Shown: positions 1 to 7,132 of the stretch, piece by piece
Layout of the letters: each line of letters starts with the position of its first letter
Position numbering within the stretch: position 1 is the stretch's first letter
DNA from: CAZHJE01 sp964532965
GTDB lineage: Bacteria; Patescibacteriota; WWE3; UBA101185; UBA10185
Reading direction: 5' to 3'
Assembly (NCBI GenBank): GCA_964532965.1
Contig: CAZHJE010000027.1
Coordinates: forward strand, 1-10,762
DNA length: 10,762 nucleotides
Notes under the pieces: generated by a model
What the model saw: the letters and a program-made list of their open reading frames with translations, nothing else
Databases searched by the model: none
Told to the model about the DNA's origin: nothing
Program-made: the position numbers and the translations under genes

Positions 1-69
1 GTTTTGCGTGAATTAAAACAACTTGAAGAATTCTTTTTATCCCTAGCTACAAAGAAGCGGCTTTATTGA
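1..69 (+). CDS. 3' end of an unidentified gene, possibly frameshifted
   Basis: Reading from base 1, the first frame is open for 22 codons (VLRELKQLEEFFLSLATKKR then LY) and stops at TGA 67-69. The residues suggest an amphipathic helix near a protein C-terminus. From about base 48 the third frame reads YKEAALLNIQQIYNFLT and stops at TAA 99-101, and it looks equally protein-like. One extra A in the AAA run at 51-53 would join the two as ...FFLSLATKEAALLNIQQIYNFLT. Either the gene truly ends at 69, or a one-base loss split its last codons and the original end was 101. Too little is present to name the family. It converges on the gene ending at 229, with a palindrome cluster between them. Confidence 0.45.
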   Translation, partial: VLRELKQLEEFFLSLATKKRLY

Positions 70-97
70 ATATTCAGCAGATTTATAATTTCTTAAC

Positions 98-120
98 TTA
101 AAAGTTGCTTCGCAAGCAAC
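98..120 (-). terminator. Candidate terminator of the phosphoribosyltransferase-like gene
   Basis: On the - strand a 7-bp stem (GTTGCTT, loop GCG, AAGCAAC; 120-104) is followed by TTTT (103-100). It lies about 110 bases past the stop codon at 229, after three other small hairpins. The T tract is short, so this is a modest intrinsic terminator call. Confidence 0.4.
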
Positions 121-228
121 CTTTGGTTGGATACTTGCGTAAGCTAGTAGATGAAGTCGCCCAACTTGTTGGACTTTGCAAAGCAAAGAAGTTACAGCAT
201 ACTACCTGCGTCAGCTGGTAGTAGTTGA
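102..228. repeat. Palindrome cluster with an imperfect direct repeat
   Basis: This non-coding stretch lies between two convergent genes and is mostly inverted repeats. GTTGCTT 104-110 pairs with AAGCAAC 114-120. CCAAC pairs with GTTGG at 161-172, flanked by AAGT 154-157 and ACTT 173-176. CTTTGC 174-179 pairs with GCAAAG 183-188. TACTACC 200-206 pairs with GGTAGTA 217-223. TGCGTAAGCTAGTAG at 136-150 recurs with two changes as TGCGTCAGCTGGTAG at 207-221. Bidirectional termination is the simplest role; a dispersed palindromic repeat is the alternative. Confidence 0.5.
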
Positions 229-1242
229 TTAAATTTCTTTTCCAACTTGTCTTAAAGATTTTCTTAAACCACTGTTGAACAATTTAATTTCTTCTATAGT
301 GTAATTCTCACTTATTATTTTTAATAATTCGTCTATGAAAGTATCTGCATCAGGAATGTAATCATAGTCATAAGCTGTTTCAATATCACCCCTTTTTTTC
401 TTATCAGCATTAGCTATTAATGTATTTACATCTTCCCATGAATCTATTTGTTTGCTTTTTCCTTTTGGTATATCAATTGTTCCTTTTAACAAACTAGTAA
501 GCACACTTAGTGCAACACTTCTTTCGTATGTTTCCTCTTCAAATTCAAAAAGAATATGCCCAAAGTTAGCCCTTGCTATGTCATATATCCAATCTTGGTT
601 CTCAAAAAGCACTTGAAACTCTAAAGCTACTGTCGGATCATTTGCATGTTCTGCTAAAGTAGACACACCTAGTACTTGTTTAATAGCATTACCAATGTCT
701 GTTTCAACATCTGCTCGTAGTCCTAACCTTTGAAGAGCTAAATTTATAGCTATTGGTGTTAAAACCTCTTGAGTAGTTCCAAATTGTCTCATATCATCTA
801 CAATAAGTATTCTGGTTGGTGCATGTTGTTCTAAATACTGATGTAGGGCTGTAATTTTATTTTGAAAAGCAGGATTTCCGTTTAAATATTGTAGGAACTC
901 TCTCAAGTTTTGCTCATATCTATTTCCAACTAATTGAGCACTTATATCTGGTGAAAGTATTTTGTCTGGATGCGCCACTATAAAAGGAGCTGTGTCTTCT
1001 CTACCAAGACTAACTCCAATTGTAGGTATGTCTTGCATTGGGTGCGTTTCTAAATATCCAAAAACTCCTTCGTAAGCTAGTGTTCCTGATCTATCAAGTG
1101 TCAATATCATATTCGGAGCATTATCACCTCTAGTAATTACCTCTACTACTCTTTTTATACCCCTAGTCAAATCTTGTTGAATTGCCTCTGGTATTACAAT
1201 TTCATTTGAATTTAGTTCGGGAATAGTTTTTTCGTTGCTCAT
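229..1242 (-). CDS. Phosphoribosyltransferase-like protein of unknown function
   Basis: This 337-residue soluble protein has no signal peptide or membrane segment. Residues 144-158 (RILIVDDMRQFGTTQ) resemble the PRPP-binding loop of type I phosphoribosyltransferases: a hydrophobic strand, two Asp (149-150), then a Gly-Thr-Thr turn. Residues 45-53 (MILTLDRSG) resemble the first strand and Gly-containing loop of that fold. The usual Thr before Gly in the PRPP loop is Phe155, so catalysis is not assured. The region after about residue 190 has no motif I recognise. It may act on nucleobases or nucleotides, or be a regulatory or degenerate family member; this is inference from fold signature only. 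ATG at 1242 is chosen because an extended -10 sits 7 bases upstream, giving a leaderless message, and there is no Shine-Dalgarno. It is divergent from the penicillin-binding protein gene. Confidence 0.75.
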   Translation of the reverse strand: MSNEKTIPELNSNEIVIPEAIQQDLTRGIKRVVEVITRGDNAPNMILTLDRSGTLAYEGVFGYLETHPMQDIPTIGVSLGREDTAPFIVAHPDKILSPDISAQLVGNRYEQNLREFLQYLNGNPAFQNKITALHQYLEQHAPTRILIVDDMRQFGTTQEVLTPIAINLALQRLGLRADVETDIGNAIKQVLGVSTLAEHANDPTVALEFQVLFENQDWIYDIARANFGHILFEFEEETYERSVALSVLTSLLKGTIDIPKGKSKQIDSWEDVNTLIANADKKKRGDIETAYDYDYIPDADTFIDELLKIISENYTIEEIKLFNSGLRKSLRQVGKEI

Positions 1243-1249
1243 GCAAAAT

Positions 1250-1258
1250 ATAATACCA
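1250..1258 (-). promoter_or_regulatory. Extended -10 promoter of the phosphoribosyltransferase-like gene
   Basis: The - strand reads TGGTATTAT from 1258 to 1250, an extended -10 (TGn plus TATTAT). Only 7 bases separate it from the ATG at 1242, so the predicted start of transcription falls at or one base before the start codon. No -35 hexamer or Shine-Dalgarno is evident. Confidence 0.6.
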
Positions 1259-1340
1259 TTGAATTAATGGGTATACTATACTTTGCTACATCACTTTCTG
1301 TTTTATGTTAGCGTACGTAGGTGTATAAAATATCCCACAA

Positions 1341-1349
1341 TGCTATAAT
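1341..1349 (+). promoter_or_regulatory. Extended -10 promoter of the class A PBP gene
   Basis: TGCTATAAT at 1341-1349 is a perfect extended -10. The ATG at 1362 follows after 12 bases, so transcription should begin near 1356 and leave a leader of roughly 6 bases. There is no Shine-Dalgarno and no convincing -35. It shares the 119-bp intergenic region with the divergent promoter at 1250-1258. Confidence 0.65.
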
Positions 1350-1361
1350 AAACTACGTATT

Positions 1362-4001
1362 ATGCCTTCTTTTTTTAAAGCAAACAAAAACATAAAAAGA
1401 ACCTCTTTTAAATCACCAAAGAGAAAAATAGCACTTGATAGCAGACATAAAAAATTAGTTTTTTTAACATACATTGCATCAGGAATATTAATACTTATGA
1501 TAATAGGTATTGTTGGGGTATTTGGCTTATTTGCATATTATTCACGAGAGCTACCAAATCCAAATACATTACTAAACAGAAGCGACGAATTATCAACAAA
1601 ACTTTACGATAAAAATGGCAAATCACTCTTTGAAGTTTATGGTGAAAAAAATAGAAGTTTAGTTAAATTATCTGATATATCTCCAAATCTTGTAAAAGCA
1701 ACATTAGCAATCGAAGATGCCGAATTTTATAATCATCAAGGCTTTTCTTTTAAAGGTATGCTTAGAGCTGTTAGAAACACTGTGACCGGCGAAGGGCTTC
1801 AAGGAGGGTCAACTTTAACACAACAAGTAGTAAAAACTACACTTTTAACGCAAGAACGAACATTAGTGCGAAAAATTAAAGAATTTATACTAGCCCTGCA
1901 ACTCGAAAGTAAATATTCAAAAAATGAAATAATTCAAATGTATTTAAACGAAGTTCCATATGGCGGTCAAAATTATGGTGTGTTTACTGCGGCACGAGCC
2001 TACTTTAATAAAGCCCCAGGCGATTTAACTTTAGCAGAGGCAGCCTATTTAGCAGGGCTACCACAAAGTCCTAGTGTATACTCATATTTTGGATCTAATC
2101 CAGAAGCAGGGTTAGAAAGAAAAAACTATGTGCTTTATGTTATGAATACTAAAGGGTGGATTGGTGATGATGGCAATAGATATTTTATTAGTGATGAAGA
2201 TTATGAAACTGCAAAAAATGAAGAATTATCCTTTGTTAGACCTGATGTATTTTTTGAAGCACCCCATTTTGTATTTTACGCCAAACAAGTACTAAGTGAA
2301 ATGTTTGGCGAAGAATATGTTGAACAAGGTGGTTTAACTGTAACCACTACACTTGATTTAGATCTTCAAAAAAAAGCAGAAGAAATTGTTAAAACCGAAG
2401 TTGAAGCTGCAAAGAATTTACGAGTTGGTAATGGTGCACTTGTTGCAATAGATCCAAAAACAGGTGGTGTGCTTGCAATGGTAGGTTCTAAAGACTATTT
2501 TGGTGATCCTGAACCTGAAGGGTGTATTTCGGGAGTTGCAGGCATAGATGGGTGTGTCTTTGATCCAAATGTTAATGTATCAATTAGTCCTAGACAGCCT
2601 GGGTCATCTATTAAACCAATAACATATGCCGCAATGATTTCTCAAGGCTATTCGCTTGCGTTTCCATTTCTTGATGTACAAACTAAATTTCCTGGATCTG
2701 CACCGGATAAACCATATATACCCGAAAATTATGATGGCATCTTTAGAGGACCAGTACCATTAAGAAAAGCTCTTGGTAATTCACTTAACATACCTGCAGT
2801 AAAAGCCTTAAGAATTGTTGGAATAGACAATATGTTGGAATTAGCAGAAAAGATGGGAATAACAACTCTTACAGATAGAAATAGATATGGTCTTGCGTTA
2901 ACACTTGGTGGTGGTGAAACTAAACTGTTAGAAATGACTGGTGTGTACGCAACATTTGCAAATAAAGGTGAGTTTATTAAACCAAACCCAATATTGAAAG
3001 TTACAGATGCAAACAATAATGTTTTGTATGAGTATAAGCCAAATAAAGAAAGAGTATTATCCGAAGATGTAGCTTTTTTGATCAGTGATATTCTATCTGA
3101 CAATGGCGCAAGGTCAGATGCTTTTGGCCCAAATAGCTTACTTAATATTCCTGGACATCAAGTAGCAGTTAAAACAGGTACTACAAATGACACAAGAGAT
3201 AACTATGCAATGGGTTATACTCCATCAATTGCAGTTGGCGTTTGGGTTGGCAATAATAATAATATCGAAATGAGTAATGTTGCATCGGGTATAACTGGCG
3301 CAACTCCAATTTGGCATAACTTTATGGCACATTATCTAAATGGGAAAGAACCCGAAAAGTTTGAAGCTACAAAAAATGTAGAAAAAATAAGAGTAGATAG
3401 TTTAACTGGTATGCTACCATTTGAAGATTTTTCATCACGCGAAGAATGGTTTATTAAAGATAACGAACCAACATCAATAAGTAGCTGGTATCAAAAGTTA
3501 GAAATTTGCGACGAAGATAATAAATTAGCAAGCGATGCGTGTAGAAATGCAGATAAAACAGATGTAGAAACATTTATCGATATACAAGCAGAAATTCCAG
3601 AATGGCAAAATGATGTAGATGCATGGATAGGTGAAAATTATAGTGGTGATGATAAATACTTTCCACCACGAATTAAATCTGCATTAGAGTTTGAAGATGA
3701 TGGGGATGTTAAAGATGATACTGATCCCCATGTTAAAATCACTAATTTCGAAAACGGGGGTATAGCGCCGCTTAGCTTTAGATTAAAAGTAGAAGTTTCG
3801 TCGCCAAATGATATTTCTGAAGTAAGAATATATATGGATGGTAATAGAATAACCACAGATAAATCTGAACCATTTGGCTATAATTTTAATTTAACATCAA
3901 ATGATGTAGGTAAACATGAGTTTGAAGTAGTTGCAGAAGACGAAGATGGAAGAGAAGACAGTGATAAGATCAGTTTAACTGTTATAGATACTATTAACTA
4001 A
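1362..4001 (+). CDS. mrcA: Class A penicillin-binding protein (PBP1A family)
   Basis: This bifunctional peptidoglycan synthase polymerises lipid II into glycan strands and cross-links the stem peptides at the outer face of the membrane. A basic cytoplasmic tail (1-31) precedes one membrane anchor (about 32-60). The GT51 glycosyltransferase spans about 80-260: EDAEFYNHQG carries catalytic Glu118, GGSTLTQQ follows, and the second Glu is Glu182 in the helix before YLNEVPYGGQNYG. The transpeptidase spans about 355-660 with SSIK (nucleophile Ser415, Lys418), SLN (474-476) and KTGT (604-607). Residues about 788-876 form a predicted Ig-like beta domain, following an acidic linker. Cys388/398 and Cys717/727 could form external disulfides. 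All catalytic motifs are intact and the 879-residue length is normal for the family. The ATG lies 12 bases after an extended -10, with no Shine-Dalgarno. The stop is 10 bases from that of convergent pheT. Confidence 0.95.
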   Translation: MPSFFKANKNIKRTSFKSPKRKIALDSRHKKLVFLTYIASGILILMIIGIVGVFGLFAYYSRELPNPNTLLNRSDELSTKLYDKNGKSLFEVYGEKNRSLVKLSDISPNLVKATLAIEDAEFYNHQGFSFKGMLRAVRNTVTGEGLQGGSTLTQQVVKTTLLTQERTLVRKIKEFILALQLESKYSKNEIIQMYLNEVPYGGQNYGVFTAARAYFNKAPGDLTLAEAAYLAGLPQSPSVYSYFGSNPEAGLERKNYVLYVMNTKGWIGDDGNRYFISDEDYETAKNEELSFVRPDVFFEAPHFVFYAKQVLSEMFGEEYVEQGGLTVTTTLDLDLQKKAEEIVKTEVEAAKNLRVGNGALVAIDPKTGGVLAMVGSKDYFGDPEPEGCISGVAGIDGCVFDPNVNVSISPRQPGSSIKPITYAAMISQGYSLAFPFLDVQTKFPGSAPDKPYIPENYDGIFRGPVPLRKALGNSLNIPAVKALRIVGIDNMLELAEKMGITTLTDRNRYGLALTLGGGETKLLEMTGVYATFANKGEFIKPNPILKVTDANNNVLYEYKPNKERVLSEDVAFLISDILSDNGARSDAFGPNSLLNIPGHQVAVKTGTTNDTRDNYAMGYTPSIAVGVWVGNNNNIEMSNVASGITGATPIWHNFMAHYLNGKEPEKFEATKNVEKIRVDSLTGMLPFEDFSSREEWFIKDNEPTSISSWYQKLEICDEDNKLASDACRNADKTDVETFIDIQAEIPEWQNDVDAWIGENYSGDDKYFPPRIKSALEFEDDGDVKDDTDPHVKITNFENGGIAPLSFRLKVEVSSPNDISEVRIYMDGNRITTDKSEPFGYNFNLTSNDVGKHEFEVVAEDEDGREDSDKISLTVIDTIN

Positions 4002-4011
4002 ACTTTAAGCT

Positions 4012-5961
4012 TTAACCTCTGATTTCAAGAGTAAACTTATCCTTCAACCCCTTAACAATACTCTCTTTAACATCTACACTCGGATCACTTTGTGTATACC
4101 CTACTCTTACTAAAATACCTTTTTTATCTTTGCCAATTACACTTTCATCAATATACTCTTCTAACACTTCTACACTTAATATGTCTTTAGATATGGTGTT
4201 AAGCTCTTTGTATATCTCACCAAAATGCATAGTAAGTGGTAGTACAAGAGATATATCTTGTGTATGCATATGGTGTATGTAAGTATGTACTCTAGTACTT
4301 TCTTTTTGTGGTATGTCCATTAATTTTTTAACATTTAGCCATATGCTGTCTAGAGTTATTTCACCAATAATATCGTCTTGATACATAATATTGTATTTAC
4401 CATCTATAAAGTGTATCCACGTTTCTTTAATGCCTAATTCATATACTAACGTCCAAAATAGTTCTTTTACTTTTTTTGTGTTTTGTATCAAATCTAATTC
4501 TTTATTTGTGTAAATTATTTGAAGTAGTTTTGTTTCTGTATAATTTTCGTATACATTTTTATCACCTTGTATTGTATATATATTTCCGATTTCAAATATG
4601 CCTACTTCTTTAATAGTATGTTTAAAATAATTTAAACACACAGGTTTTAAAGTAGTATAGATGCTTGTTCGTAACGCGCTTTTATCTGAGTTTAATGCAT
4701 TTTCTAATACTACTTGTTTTGTATCCGTACTGTTTGTAGGGCCGATTGGGTCAGATATATGCTCATGCAGACCAATATTAACAAGTATATCTTTTAGTTT
4801 ATTTTCATAGTCATATATCTTTGGTGTTATTTCTTTTGGAGGTGCGCTATTTATTGGGCTAAGCGGTAGTTTAGAATAGTCATTTATTCTAAGTATATCT
4901 GCTACAAGATCATCTTCTACTTCTACATCTGTTCTAAAATATGGCACTTTTAGCTTTAAAATTGTATCAGAATCGTGTTTTTCTTGTGCAAGTACTTCGT
5001 ACTCTAAAGAAGTTAAGATTTGTTTAATTTTTGCATCTTCTGGTAGTATTCCTCCTAGTTTTTGTATGCGAGAGTATCTTAATGGCATTTCTTTTTCTGC
5101 CCATTTAGTTGGATAGTAGTCGTAATTTTCATAATAATCTCCACCACATAGCTCAAGTAGTAAATATGTAGCTCTTTCGATTGCTAATTGTGTAAGTTGG
5201 GGATGTAAAAATTTATCGTATCGTAATACTGTTTCATTTTGTATTTTAAGCCGCCTTGAGGTTGTTCTAACATTAGTTTGGTTATAATTTCCTGCATCGA
5301 GAACAATATTTGTTGTACTTTCATCAACACCTGTTGTTTTGCCGCCAACAATACCACCTATTACTGTTGGTTTATCATTTTGAGTTAATACAAATGTATC
5401 TGAATCTAAAGATATAGTTTCACCAAGAAGTGTTGTTATACTCTCCCCTTTTCTTGCTCTTCTGATAACTATTTCTTTTTTTTCCATTTTATCAATATCT
5501 TGCGCATGCATTGGTTGCCCAAGTTCAACCATGACATAATTTGTAATATCAACCACATTGTTTATCGATGGTATTCCGTATGCTTCTAATGCCGTTGATA
5601 GCCACTGTGGTGATTTTGTAACTTTAATATTTTTAAATACTCTGGTGTTAAATCTGTTTACTAAATCTGGGCATTCAACTTTAATGTCTATACCCCCGTT
5701 TTCTTTACCTTTTTGTGTATATGTTTGTGGATAGTTAAGTTTTATATTTTCAAAGGCTGCATAATCTCGTGCGCATCCTAAAATAGCTAGCCAATCTGAT
5801 CTATCCATTCTATGTTCTAAATCGAGTACTACTTCGCCATTTGGTAGTGTGATAATTGGTTTATCTAACAATAGCCCAAGCATGGTGAAGGTGTGTGCAA
5901 TTTCTTTTGGCGATTTATCTGTTTTTATATATTGTTTTAGCCAAGTTAAAGGTATTTTCAT
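4012..5961 (-). CDS. pheT: Phenylalanyl-tRNA synthetase beta subunit, short form
   Basis: This is the beta subunit of the cytoplasmic alpha2beta2 enzyme that charges tRNA-Phe; beta carries editing and tRNA-binding parts. The start MKIPLTWLKQYI is the typical beta N-terminus. The sequence then passes from LGLLLDKP (29-36) almost directly to a region with HRMDRSDWLAILGCARDYAA (50-69), equivalent to the usual TPNRPD...SILGIAREVAA block. The EMAP-like tRNA-binding domain normally between them, about 110 residues, is missing. The B3/4 editing region (about 100-290), a B5-like region (about 300-370), the catalytic-like core and a C-terminal FDX-ACB anticodon-binding domain (about 555-649) follow. 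At 649 residues it is well below the usual 780-800. Its ATG overlaps the pheS stop (ATGA at 5961-5958), implying translational coupling; GGAGGA lies 11 bases upstream, inside pheS. Confidence 0.95.
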   Translation of the reverse strand: MKIPLTWLKQYIKTDKSPKEIAHTFTMLGLLLDKPIITLPNGEVVLDLEHRMDRSDWLAILGCARDYAAFENIKLNYPQTYTQKGKENGGIDIKVECPDLVNRFNTRVFKNIKVTKSPQWLSTALEAYGIPSINNVVDITNYVMVELGQPMHAQDIDKMEKKEIVIRRARKGESITTLLGETISLDSDTFVLTQNDKPTVIGGIVGGKTTGVDESTTNIVLDAGNYNQTNVRTTSRRLKIQNETVLRYDKFLHPQLTQLAIERATYLLLELCGGDYYENYDYYPTKWAEKEMPLRYSRIQKLGGILPEDAKIKQILTSLEYEVLAQEKHDSDTILKLKVPYFRTDVEVEDDLVADILRINDYSKLPLSPINSAPPKEITPKIYDYENKLKDILVNIGLHEHISDPIGPTNSTDTKQVVLENALNSDKSALRTSIYTTLKPVCLNYFKHTIKEVGIFEIGNIYTIQGDKNVYENYTETKLLQIIYTNKELDLIQNTKKVKELFWTLVYELGIKETWIHFIDGKYNIMYQDDIIGEITLDSIWLNVKKLMDIPQKESTRVHTYIHHMHTQDISLVLPLTMHFGEIYKELNTISKDILSVEVLEEYIDESVIGKDKKGILVRVGYTQSDPSVDVKESIVKGLKDKFTLEIRG

Positions 5962-6974
5962 TTGTATATCATTCCTCCTCCAAACATATGTCTAATGTCT
6001 GTAATACCAAATTTTTGCATAACAAGTCTGTCAAGCCCCATACCAAACGCATAGCCTGTATATACTTCGGGATCTATGCCACACATTTTAAGAGTATTAT
6101 AGTGAATCATCCCACTACCTAGTACTTCGATCCAGCCACGCATTTTGCAAACTTCACAACCATCGCCACTACAAAATCTACATTTCATATCTACCCCTAC
6201 ACCAGGAGATACCTCGGGATAGTATTTATATCTAAATCTAACTTCAGTGTCTTCTCCATATAAAAATTTATGAAATCTTTCGAGTGTGTGCATTAAATTT
6301 TGAATTGTTATGCCTTTATCTACTACTACGCCTTGATAGTGATGAAAAAATGCAGTGTTTGTTGCACTTGCGGTTTCGTTTCTAAAGACTTTACCAGGAA
6401 CAACTACTCTTATTGGAGGTTCGTAATCTGTTAGTAATCTAGCTTCGACAGATGATGTGTGTGTTCTAAGAAGTATGTCGGCATCACCATCGAGTGTTTT
6501 AATAAAAAGTGTGTCTTGCAGGTCTGTTGCAGGATGCCCTTGTGGTAAGTTTAATTTTCTAAAATTGTACAATGCTGTTTCAATTTCGGGACCGTCATAA
6601 ACAGAAAAACCGTAGTATCTAAAGAATTTATTCATTTGTCTAGTTACTTGTGTTAATGGATGAAGATAGCCATTAGTTTTAGGTTTGTGAGGTATAGATA
6701 AATCTATTAATGGGCTTTGTTCTAGTTTTTGAATGTAGTCTTTTTTATCTTGTTCAATAAGTTCTTTTTGGTCAGTAATTAATTCATTAATTAAGATGCC
6801 ATATGTTTTTTTATCATCGGCAGATAGTTTGGGTAACTCTTTTGCAAAGAGTGTAGTTATGCCATTTGTTTTAGAAAAGTATTTTAGATACAAGCTGTCA
6901 TAGTCACCAGAGATTTTGGTGAGTTCTAAATCGGTGTTAAATTGGTGTTTTATGTTATTAAGTTTATCTTGCAT
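5958..6974 (-). CDS. pheS: Phenylalanyl-tRNA synthetase alpha subunit
   Basis: This is the catalytic alpha subunit, which activates Phe with ATP and transfers it to tRNA-Phe. An N-terminal coiled-coil-like helical region (about 1-90) precedes the class II core. Visible signatures are GPEIETALYNFRKLN (128-142), HPATDLQDTLF (147-157), RTHTSSVEARL (170-180), motif 2 with VFRNE (196-200) and FHHYQG (210-215), GWIEVLGSGMI (280-290) and motif 3 AFGMGLDRL (309-317). Cys265, Cys268, Cys273 and Cys276 sit in a CxxC-CxxC arrangement that may bind zinc. The 338-residue length is normal. The C-terminus GGGMIYK departs from the common DxRFL ending. The ATG lies 10 bases after a TATAAT with no Shine-Dalgarno, so pheST seems to be its own leaderless unit instead of a simple continuation of the rplT message. 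Confidence 0.97.
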   Translation of the reverse strand: MQDKLNNIKHQFNTDLELTKISGDYDSLYLKYFSKTNGITTLFAKELPKLSADDKKTYGILINELITDQKELIEQDKKDYIQKLEQSPLIDLSIPHKPKTNGYLHPLTQVTRQMNKFFRYYGFSVYDGPEIETALYNFRKLNLPQGHPATDLQDTLFIKTLDGDADILLRTHTSSVEARLLTDYEPPIRVVVPGKVFRNETASATNTAFFHHYQGVVVDKGITIQNLMHTLERFHKFLYGEDTEVRFRYKYYPEVSPGVGVDMKCRFCSGDGCEVCKMRGWIEVLGSGMIHYNTLKMCGIDPEVYTGYAFGMGLDRLVMQKFGITDIRHMFGGGMIYK

Positions 6975-6984
6975 TATGGTGGTT

Positions 6985-6990
6985 ATTATA
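6985..6990 (-). promoter_or_regulatory. -10 element of a near-leaderless pheST promoter
   Basis: A consensus TATAAT (read 6990 to 6985) stands 10 bases before the pheS ATG, predicting transcription from about 6978 and a leader of 3-4 bases. TTTTGA at 7013-7008 is 17 bases upstream and could be a weak -35. No Shine-Dalgarno precedes pheS. Confidence 0.6.
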
Positions 6991-7037
6991 CATCATAATT
7001 TCCTCACTCAAAACTACTATATCTGGGTTCTACTAAG

Positions 7038-7066
7038 TTGCATTAATGTTATTTATGGGGTATATT
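7038..7066 (+). promoter_or_regulatory. Sigma70-like promoter of the 25-residue peptide gene
   Basis: TTGCAT (7038-7043) and TATATT (7061-7066) are separated by exactly 17 bases. Transcription would start near 7073, giving a leader of about 59 bases that holds two hairpins before the start codon. It is divergent from the pheS promoter about 50 bases away. Confidence 0.55.
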
Positions 7067-7091
7067 TCAAAAATCAATCTTTTTTTCAAAA

Positions 7092-7105
7092 GGGCGACGG
7101 CGCCC
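7092..7105. other. GC-rich hairpin upstream of the 25-residue peptide gene
   Basis: GGGCG (7092-7096) pairs with CGCCC (7101-7105) around a 4-base loop. On the + strand AATTATTTTTT follows, so it could attenuate transcription before the small gene. On the - strand TTTTGAAAAAAA follows, so it could also stop messages arriving from rplT. Which role applies cannot be read from sequence. Confidence 0.45.
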
Positions 7106-7112
7106 CAATTAT

Positions 7113-7132
7113 TTTTTACCAGGAGGTAAAAA
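7113..7132 (+). promoter_or_regulatory. Hairpin presenting the Shine-Dalgarno of the 25-residue gene
   Basis: TTTTTACC (7113-7120) and GGTAAAAA (7125-7132) form a perfect 8-bp stem closing an AGGA loop. The Shine-Dalgarno AGGAGG (7121-7126) is therefore half in the loop and half in the stem, and the first base of the ATG is the last paired base. The stem is mostly A-T, so it could open readily; control of translation is plausible but inferred. Confidence 0.5.

Noticed and set aside
2729..3103. 124-residue - strand frame inside the PBP gene
   Set aside because: It is antisense to the conserved transpeptidase region and is a shadow frame.
6916..7131. Upstream extension of the 25-residue frame into a 97-residue protein
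   Set aside because: The extension overlaps the start of pheS and the pheS promoter, and the AGGAGG and promoter point to the ATG at 7132.
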